In this document: piece by piece, positions 1 to 8,027 of the stretch | Layout: each line of letters starts with the position of its first letter | Position numbering within the stretch: the first letter of the stretch is position 1 | Assembly (NCBI RefSeq): GCF_032362555.1 | Contig: NC_083524.1 | Span: forward strand, 1,350,001 to 1,414,000 | Origin: Amyelois transitella | Taxonomy: Eukaryota; Arthropoda; Insecta; Lepidoptera; Pyralidae | Direction: 5' to 3' | DNA length: 64,000 nucleotides | Translations under genes and position numbers: made by a program | Notes under the pieces: generated by a model | What the model was told of the DNA's origin: nothing | Databases searched by the model: none | Seen by the model: only the letters and a program-made list of their open reading frames with translations

Positions 1-127
1 CTCTCTTCATGCAAGCTCGGCGGTTTCGGGTACTTTTGACCTGACCCTTTTCCAGGATGTCCTTAATTTGATCAAGATACGTTCGTCTAGGTCTTCCCAC
101 TCCGACCTTTCCCTCCACACTCTCCAT
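1..127 (-). mobile_element. RTE-type LINE C-terminal fragment
   Basis: Read on the minus strand this matches the C-terminal coding end of the RTE-like LINE that is better preserved at 15247-15650, including the GKVGVGRPRRTYLDQIK region. It is cut by the window edge on one side and stops abruptly near 127 on the other. It is a remnant, not a gene. Confidence 0.75.
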
Positions 128-299
128 GTATAAACAATATAAATAAACAAGCAATTTAATTTTATATCAGGAAAATACCAAGAGTTTACGCTTATAACAA
201 GACTACGTACAAGATTGGCCGTTACGGGTTGAAAATAACACGTTTCTTGTTGTCCACGGATTATTTTTACTAGATTTCGCAAAAAACGAGTGTTACGTG

Positions 300-457
300 T
301 TAAGGTGCTGCAGTGTTGTTTGTTCCGCTGCTTCTTCTGCACATGCGTTTTGGAAGCGGTTGTATGTAGTTCTAATCAGATATAAGTGATGTGACGTCAA
401 TAAGTGATACCTTGTATCCAATTTTGAAAATAAACCTATTCTATTCAGGTCATTTTA
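300..457 (+). mobile_element. LINE 3' UTR fragment with TTCTA-rich tail
   Basis: Contains the block 'gctgcagtg...ccgctgcttcttctgcacatgcg...ttggaagcgg', then 'gtgacgtcaataagtgataccttgtatcc' type sequence and a tail rich in TTCTA. The same order recurs at 24451, 50621, 57538, 60834 and 61450, and a related version forms the 3' UTR of the reverse-transcriptase LINE ending at 13589. This is a 5'-truncated 3' end only. Confidence 0.7.
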
Positions 458-737
458 CATACACGTCTTTATTACGGCGTAGACAGAACCAGTTGTCTTG
501 ATAAGACTGAAAGGCCACGTTCAGAATATTTTCCTCATCATCTCATCATGATAAGCCCTAGGTGGTCTTTCATATTAAAATACTGGATTTTGTAATTCAG
601 CTTCAGGTCAGAATAACAAATAGGCTACTTTTACATATATGCTATTTTTATCCCGGAGTACCCGCGGGATTGATTCCACGCGTACGAAGTCGCGGGCAGC
701 CTCTAGTATTGAATAAAAAAATCAACATCAGTTGCAA

Positions 738-915
738 GGTAGACAGAACTGTCATAAAAAGACTGAAAGTCCACATTCAGCTTATTGACGGAATTGAGAT
801 TCAAATATTGACAGGTTGCTAGCCTGAACGAAGAATTCCGAGTTAATAACCCCTTAGTCGCCTTTTAAGACCTCCCCGGGAAAGACGTATGCATAGTGCC
901 GAGAACCGCACGGCC
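738..915 (-). repeat. family A SINE-like repeat, divergent
   Basis: Minus-strand copy lacking the TATG tail. It keeps the 'aaagactgaaag', 'gaattgagattcaaat' and 'ttagtcgcctttt' blocks and ends at a degenerate 5' terminus. It lies in the putative intron downstream of the exon at 953-1066. Confidence 0.75.
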
Positions 916-952
916 AACATAGCAGATATTTATAAAATAAGTCTGTACTTAC

Positions 953-1066
953 AACAATGGCGAACATTAACTGCTTATCGCCTATGACTTCGTTCCCTAC
1001 GACGCCTCCATACGAGACTGTGTATTGGGCTGCTAAACTTACTATCAGTATGATCGGGAACATTTT
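953..1066 (-). CDS. candidate exon 1 of a secreted protein
   Basis: Read on the minus strand, a pyrimidine-rich tract ending in 'tttttgttccag' is followed by AAA ATG (ATG at 1061-1063). The 37 codons before a consensus donor GTAAGT (donor G at 952) begin MFPIILIVSLAAQYTVSYGG. That is a short N-terminus followed by a hydrophobic core typical of a signal peptide. Reading past the donor runs into a family A repeat, which supports splicing here. The acceptor just before the ATG suggests an upstream 5' UTR exon. I do not recognise the family and found no matching exon 2 between here and position 1, so the gene would continue beyond the window. It could also be a chance open stretch; the acceptor, ATG, hydrophobic core and donor together make an exon more likely than not. 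Confidence 0.45.
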
Positions 1067-1146
1067 CTGGAACAAAAAATATAAATTATATGACATAAAT
1101 ACGTGATACATGGCTAATGGACTGCATTATAATTATTATAGGAAGC

Positions 1147-1412
1147 ATACATACATACATACATATGGCCACGTCTATATCCCTTGCGGGGTGGACAGAG
1201 CCAATAGTGAGGAAAAGACTGAATGGCCACGTTCAGCTATTTGGCTTAATGATGGAATTGAGAATCGAATAGTGACAGGTTGCTAGCCCATCGCCTAAAA
1301 TATGAATCCCAAGCTTATAAGCCTATCCCTTAGTCGCCTCTTACGACATCCATGGGAAATGAGATGGAGTGGTCCTATTCTTTTATTATTGGTGTCGGGA
1401 ACCACACGGCAA
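1147..1412 (-). repeat. family A SINE-like repeat, near full length
   Basis: Begins on the plus strand with (CATA)n and runs through the conserved 'tatatcccttgcggggtgga', 'gaattgagaatcgaatagtgacaggttgc' and 'ttagtcgcctcttacgacatcc' type blocks to the 5' terminus 'ccacacggca'. Confidence 0.88.
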
Positions 1413-1573
1413 TTATATATAGGGTAAAATTTATTTTGGAATCTGGAACAGCTGATGTCAAACTATAACAACTCAGCTAAACTATAGGAAATATCTAAAT
1501 AAGGTCTTAAAAAAAATTCTTCAGCCTGATGATAATTTTCTAACTTTTAAAAATCGTAGAACTGGAACACGGG

Positions 1574-1660
1574 AACAAGCTGAACATGGCCTATCAGTCT
1601 TTTCGGGACTGTTGGTTCTGTCTACCCCGCATGGGATATAGACGTGATTCTATGTATGTA
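1574..1660 (+). repeat. family A repeat, 3' part only
   Basis: Only the last 85 bp or so are present: the 'gcctatcagtcttttc' hairpin block, 'ctgtctaccccgcatgggatatagacgtg' type sequence and a short TATG tail. Confidence 0.75.
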
Positions 1661-2104
1661 TTCCAATTTTTTTTGCTTGAAACTCAAAATCTTGGTGACC
1701 CACTGCCATCATCTCGTGGTCCAGCCGTGGTCGACTCCGGCGCAGATAAATCCTGAACTTTATATTGTGATAAGCGACTCCGAAATGCGTTATCAAACAC
1801 GTGCCCATAGTTGATAACAGCAGTTGTTTTTAAGGAAGCAGTTACAACTGGATTTTAGGAGGTCGTCAATATAAAATAGCTGGCATTTCTGTCTTTTCAA
1901 GACTGTTGGCTCTGTCCACCCGTAAGGGATAAAGACGTTATAATACTTACAGACGTGTTAAAAATAAAATGATAGTCAAGCTCCGGTAACTATTGTAAAT
2001 ACATGCACACCTATGTATATATAAACACGTCTATATCCCTTGAAGAGAGTACAGAGTCTAATAGTCATGGCTTAATAAGTTGAGATACAATATATAAATA
2101 ACTA

Positions 2105-2210
2105 GCTGTGCCCGCCACTTTGAAAATTTCAATTCGAACCAGTAGTTCCTGAGATTAGCGCGTTTAAACAAACAAACAAACAAACTCTTCAGCTTTATAA
2201 TATTAGTAAA
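2105..2210 (+). repeat. family E repeat fragment (CGCGACTTCGT-type)
   Basis: Starts 'actagctgtgcccgc' and ends 'cagctttataatattagta', matching the fuller copy at 19860-20110 with most of the middle deleted. It abuts the left edge of the segmental duplication. Confidence 0.65.
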
Positions 2211-2498
2211 GATGAGCATGACGAGAGAAAGACAATCAAATAATCATTAATTACTACTTTTAACGTCAGCAAAGGTCAACCTTAACGTAAAATATTAAAT
2301 TCATTACATAATTACATTACTTGTAGATTACAAAGGTATAAATTTGCGTCTAAAAACTCCGTTACGATAACGTATTTAAAATAAACAAAACAATAATTAT
2401 CGATGAATGCGAGCGAATATAATTTTGGTTTAGATAAATTATCGATTGTTTTTTCATAATATTGATGTCACGTGTTTTAATTATACCCTATATATAAT

Positions 2499-2759
2499 TG
2501 CCGTGTGGTTCCCGGCACCAATATAAAAAAGAATAGGACCACTCCATCTCGTTCCCATGGATGTCGTTCAAGGCGACTTAGGGATAGGCTTATAAACTTA
2601 GGATTCTTCTTTTAGGCGATGGCTAGCAACCTGTCACTATTTGAATCTCAATTCTATCATTAAGCCAAATAGCTGAACGAATCCATTCAGTCTTTTCAAG
2701 CCTGTTAGCTCTGTCTACCCCGCATGGGATATAGACGTGACCATATGTATGTATGTATG
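2499..2759 (+). repeat. family A repeat, full length
   Basis: Runs from 'gccgtgtggttcccggcacc' to a TATG tail. Its paralog at 14700-14962 occupies the same place in the second copy of the segmental duplication, so the insertion predates that duplication. Confidence 0.9.
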
Positions 2760-2985
2760 GTCATCAGGCGTTGGTCCCGATTGCATCAATTCCACTTTGA
2801 AAAGGAGCGCCTTTGAAAGTGACACTTTCGAGTTATGGACAATGTTAAGCTATGTACATGTGGTGAAGCAAATATCGTGAGAAAATTGATGATTAAGTAC
2901 AAAAGATAAGTTATTCCTACATAACTTTGAAATCCTATGTCTATTTTGAAGAGGAAATATCATGAGAAATGTTTTTTTTTTACTT
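2760..2985. other. sequence present only in duplication copy 1
   Basis: About 215 bp between the family A tail and 'attaatgaatcccaac' has no counterpart in copy 2, where the tail joins that sequence directly at about 14965. I see no ORF, inverted ends or known repeat in it. It is either an insertion here or a deletion in copy 2. Confidence 0.6.
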
Positions 2986-3267
2986 AACTAAATTAATGAA
3001 TCCCAACTATAAATGCGAAAGTGAGTTGGTTTGTTTGCTGTCTTATCACGCGTTATCACCTCAACTAATTCTTACAATTTGCGTATATATAATTAAGAGT
3101 CGGGAGAAGAACATTTAATCCCGGTCAAAACTATAATTCCCGTGGGATTTGCGAAAAACCTTTATCCTTTTGTAGGTGACACTATATTCTCGCTTATATT
3201 TGCCGCGAATTGCGACCGGGCGAAGCTGCAGATAAAAGCTAGTAGTATAAATATAAGTATAAGGAAA

Positions 3268-3690
3268 AACGTTAAGGAGTATGTTGGGTGTGAAATTGAG
3301 TGACCGGATAAGGAACAGCGTGATAAGGGAATGTTGTGATGTGAAAGAAGATGTAGTTACAGGAATAGAAAAGGGTATGTTGAGATGGTTCGGTCATGTG
3401 GAGAGGATGAATGTAAACAGGTTGACTAAGCAGATATATATGGAGAGTGTGGAGGGAAAGGTCGGAGTGGGAAGACCTAGCTAGACGAACATATCTTGAT
3501 CAAATTAAGGACGTCCTGGTAAAGGGTCAGGTCAAAAATACCCGAAACCGCCGAGCTTGCATGAAGAGAGTTCTTTATGAATGTGGATGAAGGAAAGGAA
3601 ATATGCAGAGATCGTGGCAAGTGGAAAGAGGTAGTCTCTGCCTACCCCTCCGGGAAAGAGCCGTGATTTTATGTATGTATGTATGTTTAA
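3268..3690 (+). pseudogene. RTE LINE C-terminal fragment, frameshifted
   Basis: This encodes the C-terminus of an RTE-like reverse transcriptase polyprotein starting near MLGVKLSDRIRNSVIRECC and including MLRWFGHVERM. Compared with the paralog at 15247-15650, a 4-bp insertion near 3480 ends the frame after GVGRPS, and a further small insertion near 3570 ('gagttctttatgaat') shifts it again. The 3' end reads 'cctacccctccgggaaagag' and then a TATG tail. RTE elements encode an endonuclease and reverse transcriptase in one ORF; both domains are missing here. Confidence 0.85.
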
Positions 3691-3847
3691 GGAAAAACAT
3701 ACGATAAATATCCATTATGGTAATTAAGAATCTCGTATTGCACACACCTTGTATAACTATACAGATTATTATAGTGACAGCTCGCAATGTTATTAAATTT
3801 AATGATGTCAGCATTTTTATTCTCATTTTACCCGACCAGGTTTGTAT

Positions 3848-3980
3848 TATTACATCACATACATACATATAGTCACGTCTTTATCCCTTGCTGGGTAGAC
3901 AGAGTCAATTTTGAAAAGACTGACAGGTCTCGTTCAGCTTTTTGGTTTGATAGTAGAATTGAGATTCAAATAACGATAAA
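3848..3980 (-). repeat. family A repeat, 3' half
   Basis: Minus-strand 3' half with tail on the left. It faces a plus-strand piece at 4098-4197, forming an inverted pair; the same pair exists in duplication copy 2 at 15826-16160. Confidence 0.75.
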
Positions 3981-4097
3981 AAAAAATCTAGTAAATTTTT
4001 CTCTTAAGATTTTTTTAATTCGATTAATTTATATTCATTTAAGGAAAATTTGTGTGAACTATTTTTTTTTGGGCGTCGTTAAATGCGACTAGGCCTT

Positions 4098-4197
4098 GGA
4101 ATTCCTCATTAAGGCGATGGGCTAGTAACCTGTCACTATTTGAATCTCAATTCCATCATTTAGCCATACAGCTGAACGTGACCTTTCTGTCCACCTT
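4098..4197 (+). repeat. family A repeat, internal part
   Basis: Contains 'aaggcgatgggctagtaacc', 'tttgaatctcaattcc' and 'cagctgaacgtg', then breaks off before the tail. Confidence 0.7.
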
Positions 4198-4199
4198 GT

Positions 4200-4439
4200 T
4201 ATGAAAAAATATACATATATATCATCTGTATCTTTCAGTTGTGAAAGTGACTTTAACTATTTATTTACAAATAACCTTATTATTCTGTGATAAGAATTGA
4301 AAAGAACGATAAATAAAATGAAACATTAATCTAAACCTTAATTAAACCAAGTCGATGTCCGCATTATCATTGAGTTATAAACATTTTAAATTACATAGAT
4401 TTATTTTTAATGTAAGACACAAGGTAGGCTTTGAAGATT
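4200..4439. other. no recognisable feature
   Basis: AT-rich sequence shared with 16165-16400 in the second duplication copy. I see no coding, RNA or repeat signature in it beyond that duplication. Confidence 0.5.
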
Positions 4440-4516
4440 TACACGTCTTTATACCTTACGGAGTAGAAAGGGCGGTGGAGTGGTCCTATTCTAAAATGTC
4501 GAGAACTACACGGCAC
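4440..4516 (-). repeat. family A repeat with large internal deletion
   Basis: The tail-side block 'acgtctttataccttacggagtag' is fused to the 5' block 'gtggagtggtcctattct'. The paralog at 16404-16633 still holds the deleted middle. Confidence 0.8.
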
Positions 4517-4545
4517 ATTTTTATATAAATATAACGTAACCTAGT

Positions 4546-4559
4546 CAGCATAATCACTT
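4546..4559 (+). repeat. target-site duplication, left copy
   Basis: CAGCATAATCACTT, repeated exactly at 10717-10730 and present once at the empty site 16660-16673. It flanks the 3' poly(A) end of the LINE. Confidence 0.93.
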
Positions 4560-4833
4560 TTTTTTTTTTTTTTTTTTTTTTGTTACGAAGGGGAAATCCA
4601 TTTACGGACGACCCCCCGGGTCTTCACCCGGGAGAGTGTGGGACTCCTGGCACCGAGTGTGCCAGACTACCGCACTAAAACCCCTCCGGCGCTTCCTTCC
4701 TGCCATTTCGAAGGCATCATGGGATCGGCTATGCATTCTACCATGATGCCCTCTGGCTCCTCGGTGCGGCTTTACCGAGGATCTTGCTTTATTGGGCGAC
4801 TAGTAAGTTGCTAGTCGCCCATACTGCCCAGGA
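4560..4833 (-). other. LINE 3' UTR and poly(A)
   Basis: Follows the ORF2 stop (TGA at 4834-4836 on the minus strand). It is GC-rich and ends in 22 A residues on the minus strand, directly against the target-site duplication. Confidence 0.85.
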
Positions 4834-7800
4834 TTAGTGGTCCTGTTGGGGGAGTAGGTGAGCACGGTAACGTGCTCGCCTTCTGCCACCCCGTCCACGT
4901 CTATGTGAGGGCGCGTTTGGATCTTCCTCCCGCGCCCTCTCAGCAGCCTCCTTCTGTGAGATGACGGTCTCACAGAAGGAAGCAACCGCCACCCAGTTCC
5001 TCTCGCTGCATAACATCCTGTCAACGACGTTATGCAGCGAGAGGTCGCCATCCCCCAAAATTTCCACCAGCTCTTGCCGCTGCGCCGACCACCTTGAGCA
5101 GTCTGCCAGAGTGTGTTGGGCCGTGTCGTCCGGCTCTCCACACTCATGGCAGACCTCGCTCCCCTCTTTCCCAATACGGTACAGGTAATGACCGAAGCAG
5201 CCATGCCCGGTCATTACCTGTGCCAACCTGTACGACACCTGGCCGTGGTGTCGATCCAGCCATTTGTCCAGCGATGGAAGGAGTGCCCCGATGGTGCGAA
5301 CTCCGAATTCGGAGTTTTCGAGGTCACTCCTCCATCGCTCCCGTAACCTAGCCACGACCAGGTCCCACGTCTCCCTGCCTCTGCCGTCCACTTCTCTTTC
5401 GGCGGCAGGCAGAGCCCGCCACCTTGCCCTCTCCTTGTAGGCCTCCATATGGGCCAGCGCGTCCAGTTCCCACGGTGGGGTGCCAGCTAAGGCGCAGGCT
5501 GCCGCCCACGCCACTGTTATGTAGGCCCTGCATATTCGGATGGCTACCACTCTTTGTGGCCGCCGAAGCAGGGCCTTGTTGGCAGCGGAGAGCCTATCCG
5601 CCCATATCGGTGCCCCGTACAGTGCCATGCTGCGAGTGACATTCGCGTACAGGCGACGGCACGGGGCACCCGGCCCTCCTACGTTGGGCAGCAGTCGGCT
5701 GAGTGCTGACGCTGCACCAACGATTCGGGGAGCCATTCGCCTAAAGTGCTCCCCGAAGTCCCACCGTGGGTCCAGTATGATGCCGAGATATTTGATGTTC
5801 GGCATCATCCGGACTCTTTCTCCATCTACTAGAATGGACGCGCCAGCCGGAGGCCTCCAACCTCTTCCGCCGAAGGCAATGGCCTCAGTTTTGTTGAGGG
5901 CCACCCTCAGTCCCAGCAGCCTGATGCGGTAAACCATCAGGTCTGCCGCGACTGCCGCTCTGCGTAGGGTCCCCTCCAATTCTTCGCCCCAGACAGCGAC
6001 CAACGTGTCATCCGCATAACAGATGACCGCCATCCGGGGCAAGAGGACCCCGCGGATGGCCCAGTCATAGCCGATGTTCCACAGCAGGGGTCCCAGCACC
6101 GACCCCTGGGGAACACCGCAAACCATTGCCCTCGACGTTATCATGCCATTCTTATTCTCGTAGAGCACTACCCTCGCCGTGAGGTAGTGCTCCACGATCC
6201 TCCGTAGATAAAGGGGCACCCCGTGGAACCGAAGTGCCTCCTTTATCACCTCAAAGGGGATGGAGCCGAAGGCGTTGGCGATGTCAAGGGACACAGCCAC
6301 GGCCCCACCCCCCCTCTCAGTTGCCCTCTCCGAGAAATCCCTCAATGCCCCGATCGCGTCGATGGTAGACCGCCCAGTCCGGAACCCGAACTGGCGGTCC
6401 GAGATGTCCGGCCCCCTGTTTTCAAGATGCCGGATGATCCGGGATGCTATTACTCGTTCGAGCATCTTTCCGGATTCATCCAGCATTACAAGGGGCCTCC
6501 ATCCGCTGGGGGAGTCCTCTGGCCGACCCTCTTTCCTCAGAAGGCAGAGCCGGCCTTCCTTCCATACCCCTGGGAACCGCCCTGTTTGGAGACAATCTTC
6601 AAATAAGTCCCTCAGGCGATCCCCAAGGTGTATAAGCGCCACCGGTATGACTCGGCCCGGGACCCCATCAGGACCCGGCGCCTTTTTGCTTCGATGGAGT
6701 CGGTCTATGACCCGCTCCATCTCTGCGTCAGTGACCGGCGGCACTTCCATCATATCGGAGGACTCCCGCTCCGGGGCAGCCATTCTCGGAGGGGCAAACT
6801 CTGGGACCTCGGGGAAGAGTCCCTCCACCACGTTTCGGAGGAGCTCCGGTTCAAGAGAGGCCATCGGGGCGGCACACTGCATTTTGTTCCGTACAAGTTT
6901 GTACGGCCGCCCCCACGGGTCCCGGTCCAAGGCGGCCAAGAACTCTTTGTAGGATTCGTCCTTGGCCTTGGCAATCGCCTTGGACAGGGCCTCCTTAGCC
7001 TCTCTAAGTGCCGTGCGCAGGAGCTCCTCCTCACCCTCCACGGTCGTCCGTCGCCGCCTACACCGGGTGTATGCCCGGCGGGCACTATTGCTGGTGCGTC
7101 GGAGTACGGCGATCTCCTCCGACCACCAGTGCACCCGTTTTTTATTAGGCGGCGGACCCGATCTCCTCATAGAGGCGTCACAGACAGCGACAAGCGACGC
7201 CCGAAAGCGGCAGGCCCTCTCCTCCACGTCGAGGGACCGGTCTGGCGATTGTGTTCGCCAACGCTCAATCATGGCCGCCTCTTCAGCTGAGTCAGCGTCG
7301 AGGCTGGCCAGGCTCCACTTGCGGAACCGGTCCCTCGGGAGATTGCGATCTTGACTGGGCGGCCGCACCGAAGCCGGTCTGGAGACCGACATCCGAACAT
7401 ATAAATGGTCGGAGAGGGTCTCCACATCCCCCAGGACACGCCAACCTGTGACACGTGCAGCGGCGGAAGGGGTAGCGAACGAAACGTCCACTATGGAGCC
7501 CCCATTCCACCGTACACAGGTGTTGGCAGTGCCCTGGTTTAGGACACACAGCCCCGATGCCACCATCCAGTCGGAGAGGATCCTGCCGCGCAGGTCAGTG
7601 ACGGGGGAACCCCATACCAAAGACTTGGCATTAAAGTCCCCCGCCACTATTACAGGCATGGGCGCCGCTCCCGCAATAATCCGCCCCACCTCTAAGAGGA
7701 GGGACTCAAACTCCCGTCGCGGTCTAGATGGGGCGAAGTACACAGCGACAAGAACCATGTCGCCCCATCTAGCCGCAACGTAGCCCCGGCCTGCACTCTG

Positions 7801-8025
7801 CTTGACCAGAGGAGGCCGGTCTCCCAACCGGGGTATGGTCACCGCGACCTCTCCCTCCGTGTCCCTTACCCACGTAGGGAGTGGGGGAACAAAGTACGGC
7901 TCAGACACAATGGCAGCACTAATGCCCCACTCCGCCAGGTGTTGCAGCAAGAGATCTTGCGCGCGGGCGGAGTGGTTGATGTTGCACTGCAGCAGCTCAA
8001 GTGCTTGGTGCTGACGTCTGGGCAT
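4834..8025 (-). CDS. R1-clade ORF2: endonuclease and reverse transcriptase
   Basis: A 1063-residue polyprotein that nicks target DNA and reverse-transcribes the element RNA at the nick. An AP-endonuclease-like domain fills about residues 10-215, with NINHSARAQ near 15, the metal-site GDFNAKS at 129-135 and SDH at 205-207. The reverse transcriptase follows: GPDGVPGRVIP near 451-461, the first catalytic Asp in SLDIANAF (about 581), GVPQGSVLGP at 637-646 and the YADD box at 670-673. A CCHC finger with C959, C962, H971 and C976 closes the conserved part. Its ATG overlaps the ORF1 stop as TAATG, which decides the start. R1-group ORF2 proteins are usually about 1,000-1,100 residues, so the length looks complete, and I see no missing catalytic motif. 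Long open frames on the opposite strand here are shadows of this GC-rich gene. Confidence 0.95.
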   Translation of the reverse strand: MPRRQHQALELLQCNINHSARAQDLLLQHLAEWGISAAIVSEPYFVPPLPTWVRDTEGEVAVTIPRLGDRPPLVKQSAGRGYVAARWGDMVLVAVYFAPSRPRREFESLLLEVGRIIAGAAPMPVIVAGDFNAKSLVWGSPVTDLRGRILSDWMVASGLCVLNQGTANTCVRWNGGSIVDVSFATPSAAARVTGWRVLGDVETLSDHLYVRMSVSRPASVRPPSQDRNLPRDRFRKWSLASLDADSAEEAAMIERWRTQSPDRSLDVEERACRFRASLVAVCDASMRRSGPPPNKKRVHWWSEEIAVLRRTSNSARRAYTRCRRRRTTVEGEEELLRTALREAKEALSKAIAKAKDESYKEFLAALDRDPWGRPYKLVRNKMQCAAPMASLEPELLRNVVEGLFPEVPEFAPPRMAAPERESSDMMEVPPVTDAEMERVIDRLHRSKKAPGPDGVPGRVIPVALIHLGDRLRDLFEDCLQTGRFPGVWKEGRLCLLRKEGRPEDSPSGWRPLVMLDESGKMLERVIASRIIRHLENRGPDISDRQFGFRTGRSTIDAIGALRDFSERATERGGGAVAVSLDIANAFGSIPFEVIKEALRFHGVPLYLRRIVEHYLTARVVLYENKNGMITSRAMVCGVPQGSVLGPLLWNIGYDWAIRGVLLPRMAVICYADDTLVAVWGEELEGTLRRAAVAADLMVYRIRLLGLRVALNKTEAIAFGGRGWRPPAGASILVDGERVRMMPNIKYLGIILDPRWDFGEHFRRMAPRIVGAASALSRLLPNVGGPGAPCRRLYANVTRSMALYGAPIWADRLSAANKALLRRPQRVVAIRICRAYITVAWAAACALAGTPPWELDALAHMEAYKERARWRALPAAEREVDGRGRETWDLVVARLRERWRSDLENSEFGVRTIGALLPSLDKWLDRHHGQVSYRLAQVMTGHGCFGHYLYRIGKEGSEVCHECGEPDDTAQHTLADCSRWSAQRQELVEILGDGDLSLHNVVDRMLCSERNWVAVASFCETVISQKEAAERAREEDPNAPSHRRGRGGRRRARYRAHLLPQQDH

Positions 8026-8027
8026 TA
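8023..8027 (-). promoter_or_regulatory. TAATG stop-start overlap between ORF1 and ORF2
   Basis: On the minus strand ORF1 ends TAA and ORF2 begins ATG, sharing one A (TAATG). The silkworm SART1 element in the same clade is known to translate ORF2 by termination-reinitiation at the same kind of overlap. That this copy does so is inference. Confidence 0.85.

Noticed and set aside
4800..5204. Second minus-strand frame overlapping the end of ORF2
   Set aside because: Out-of-frame shadow of the ORF2 C-terminus; the CCHC motif is in the other frame.
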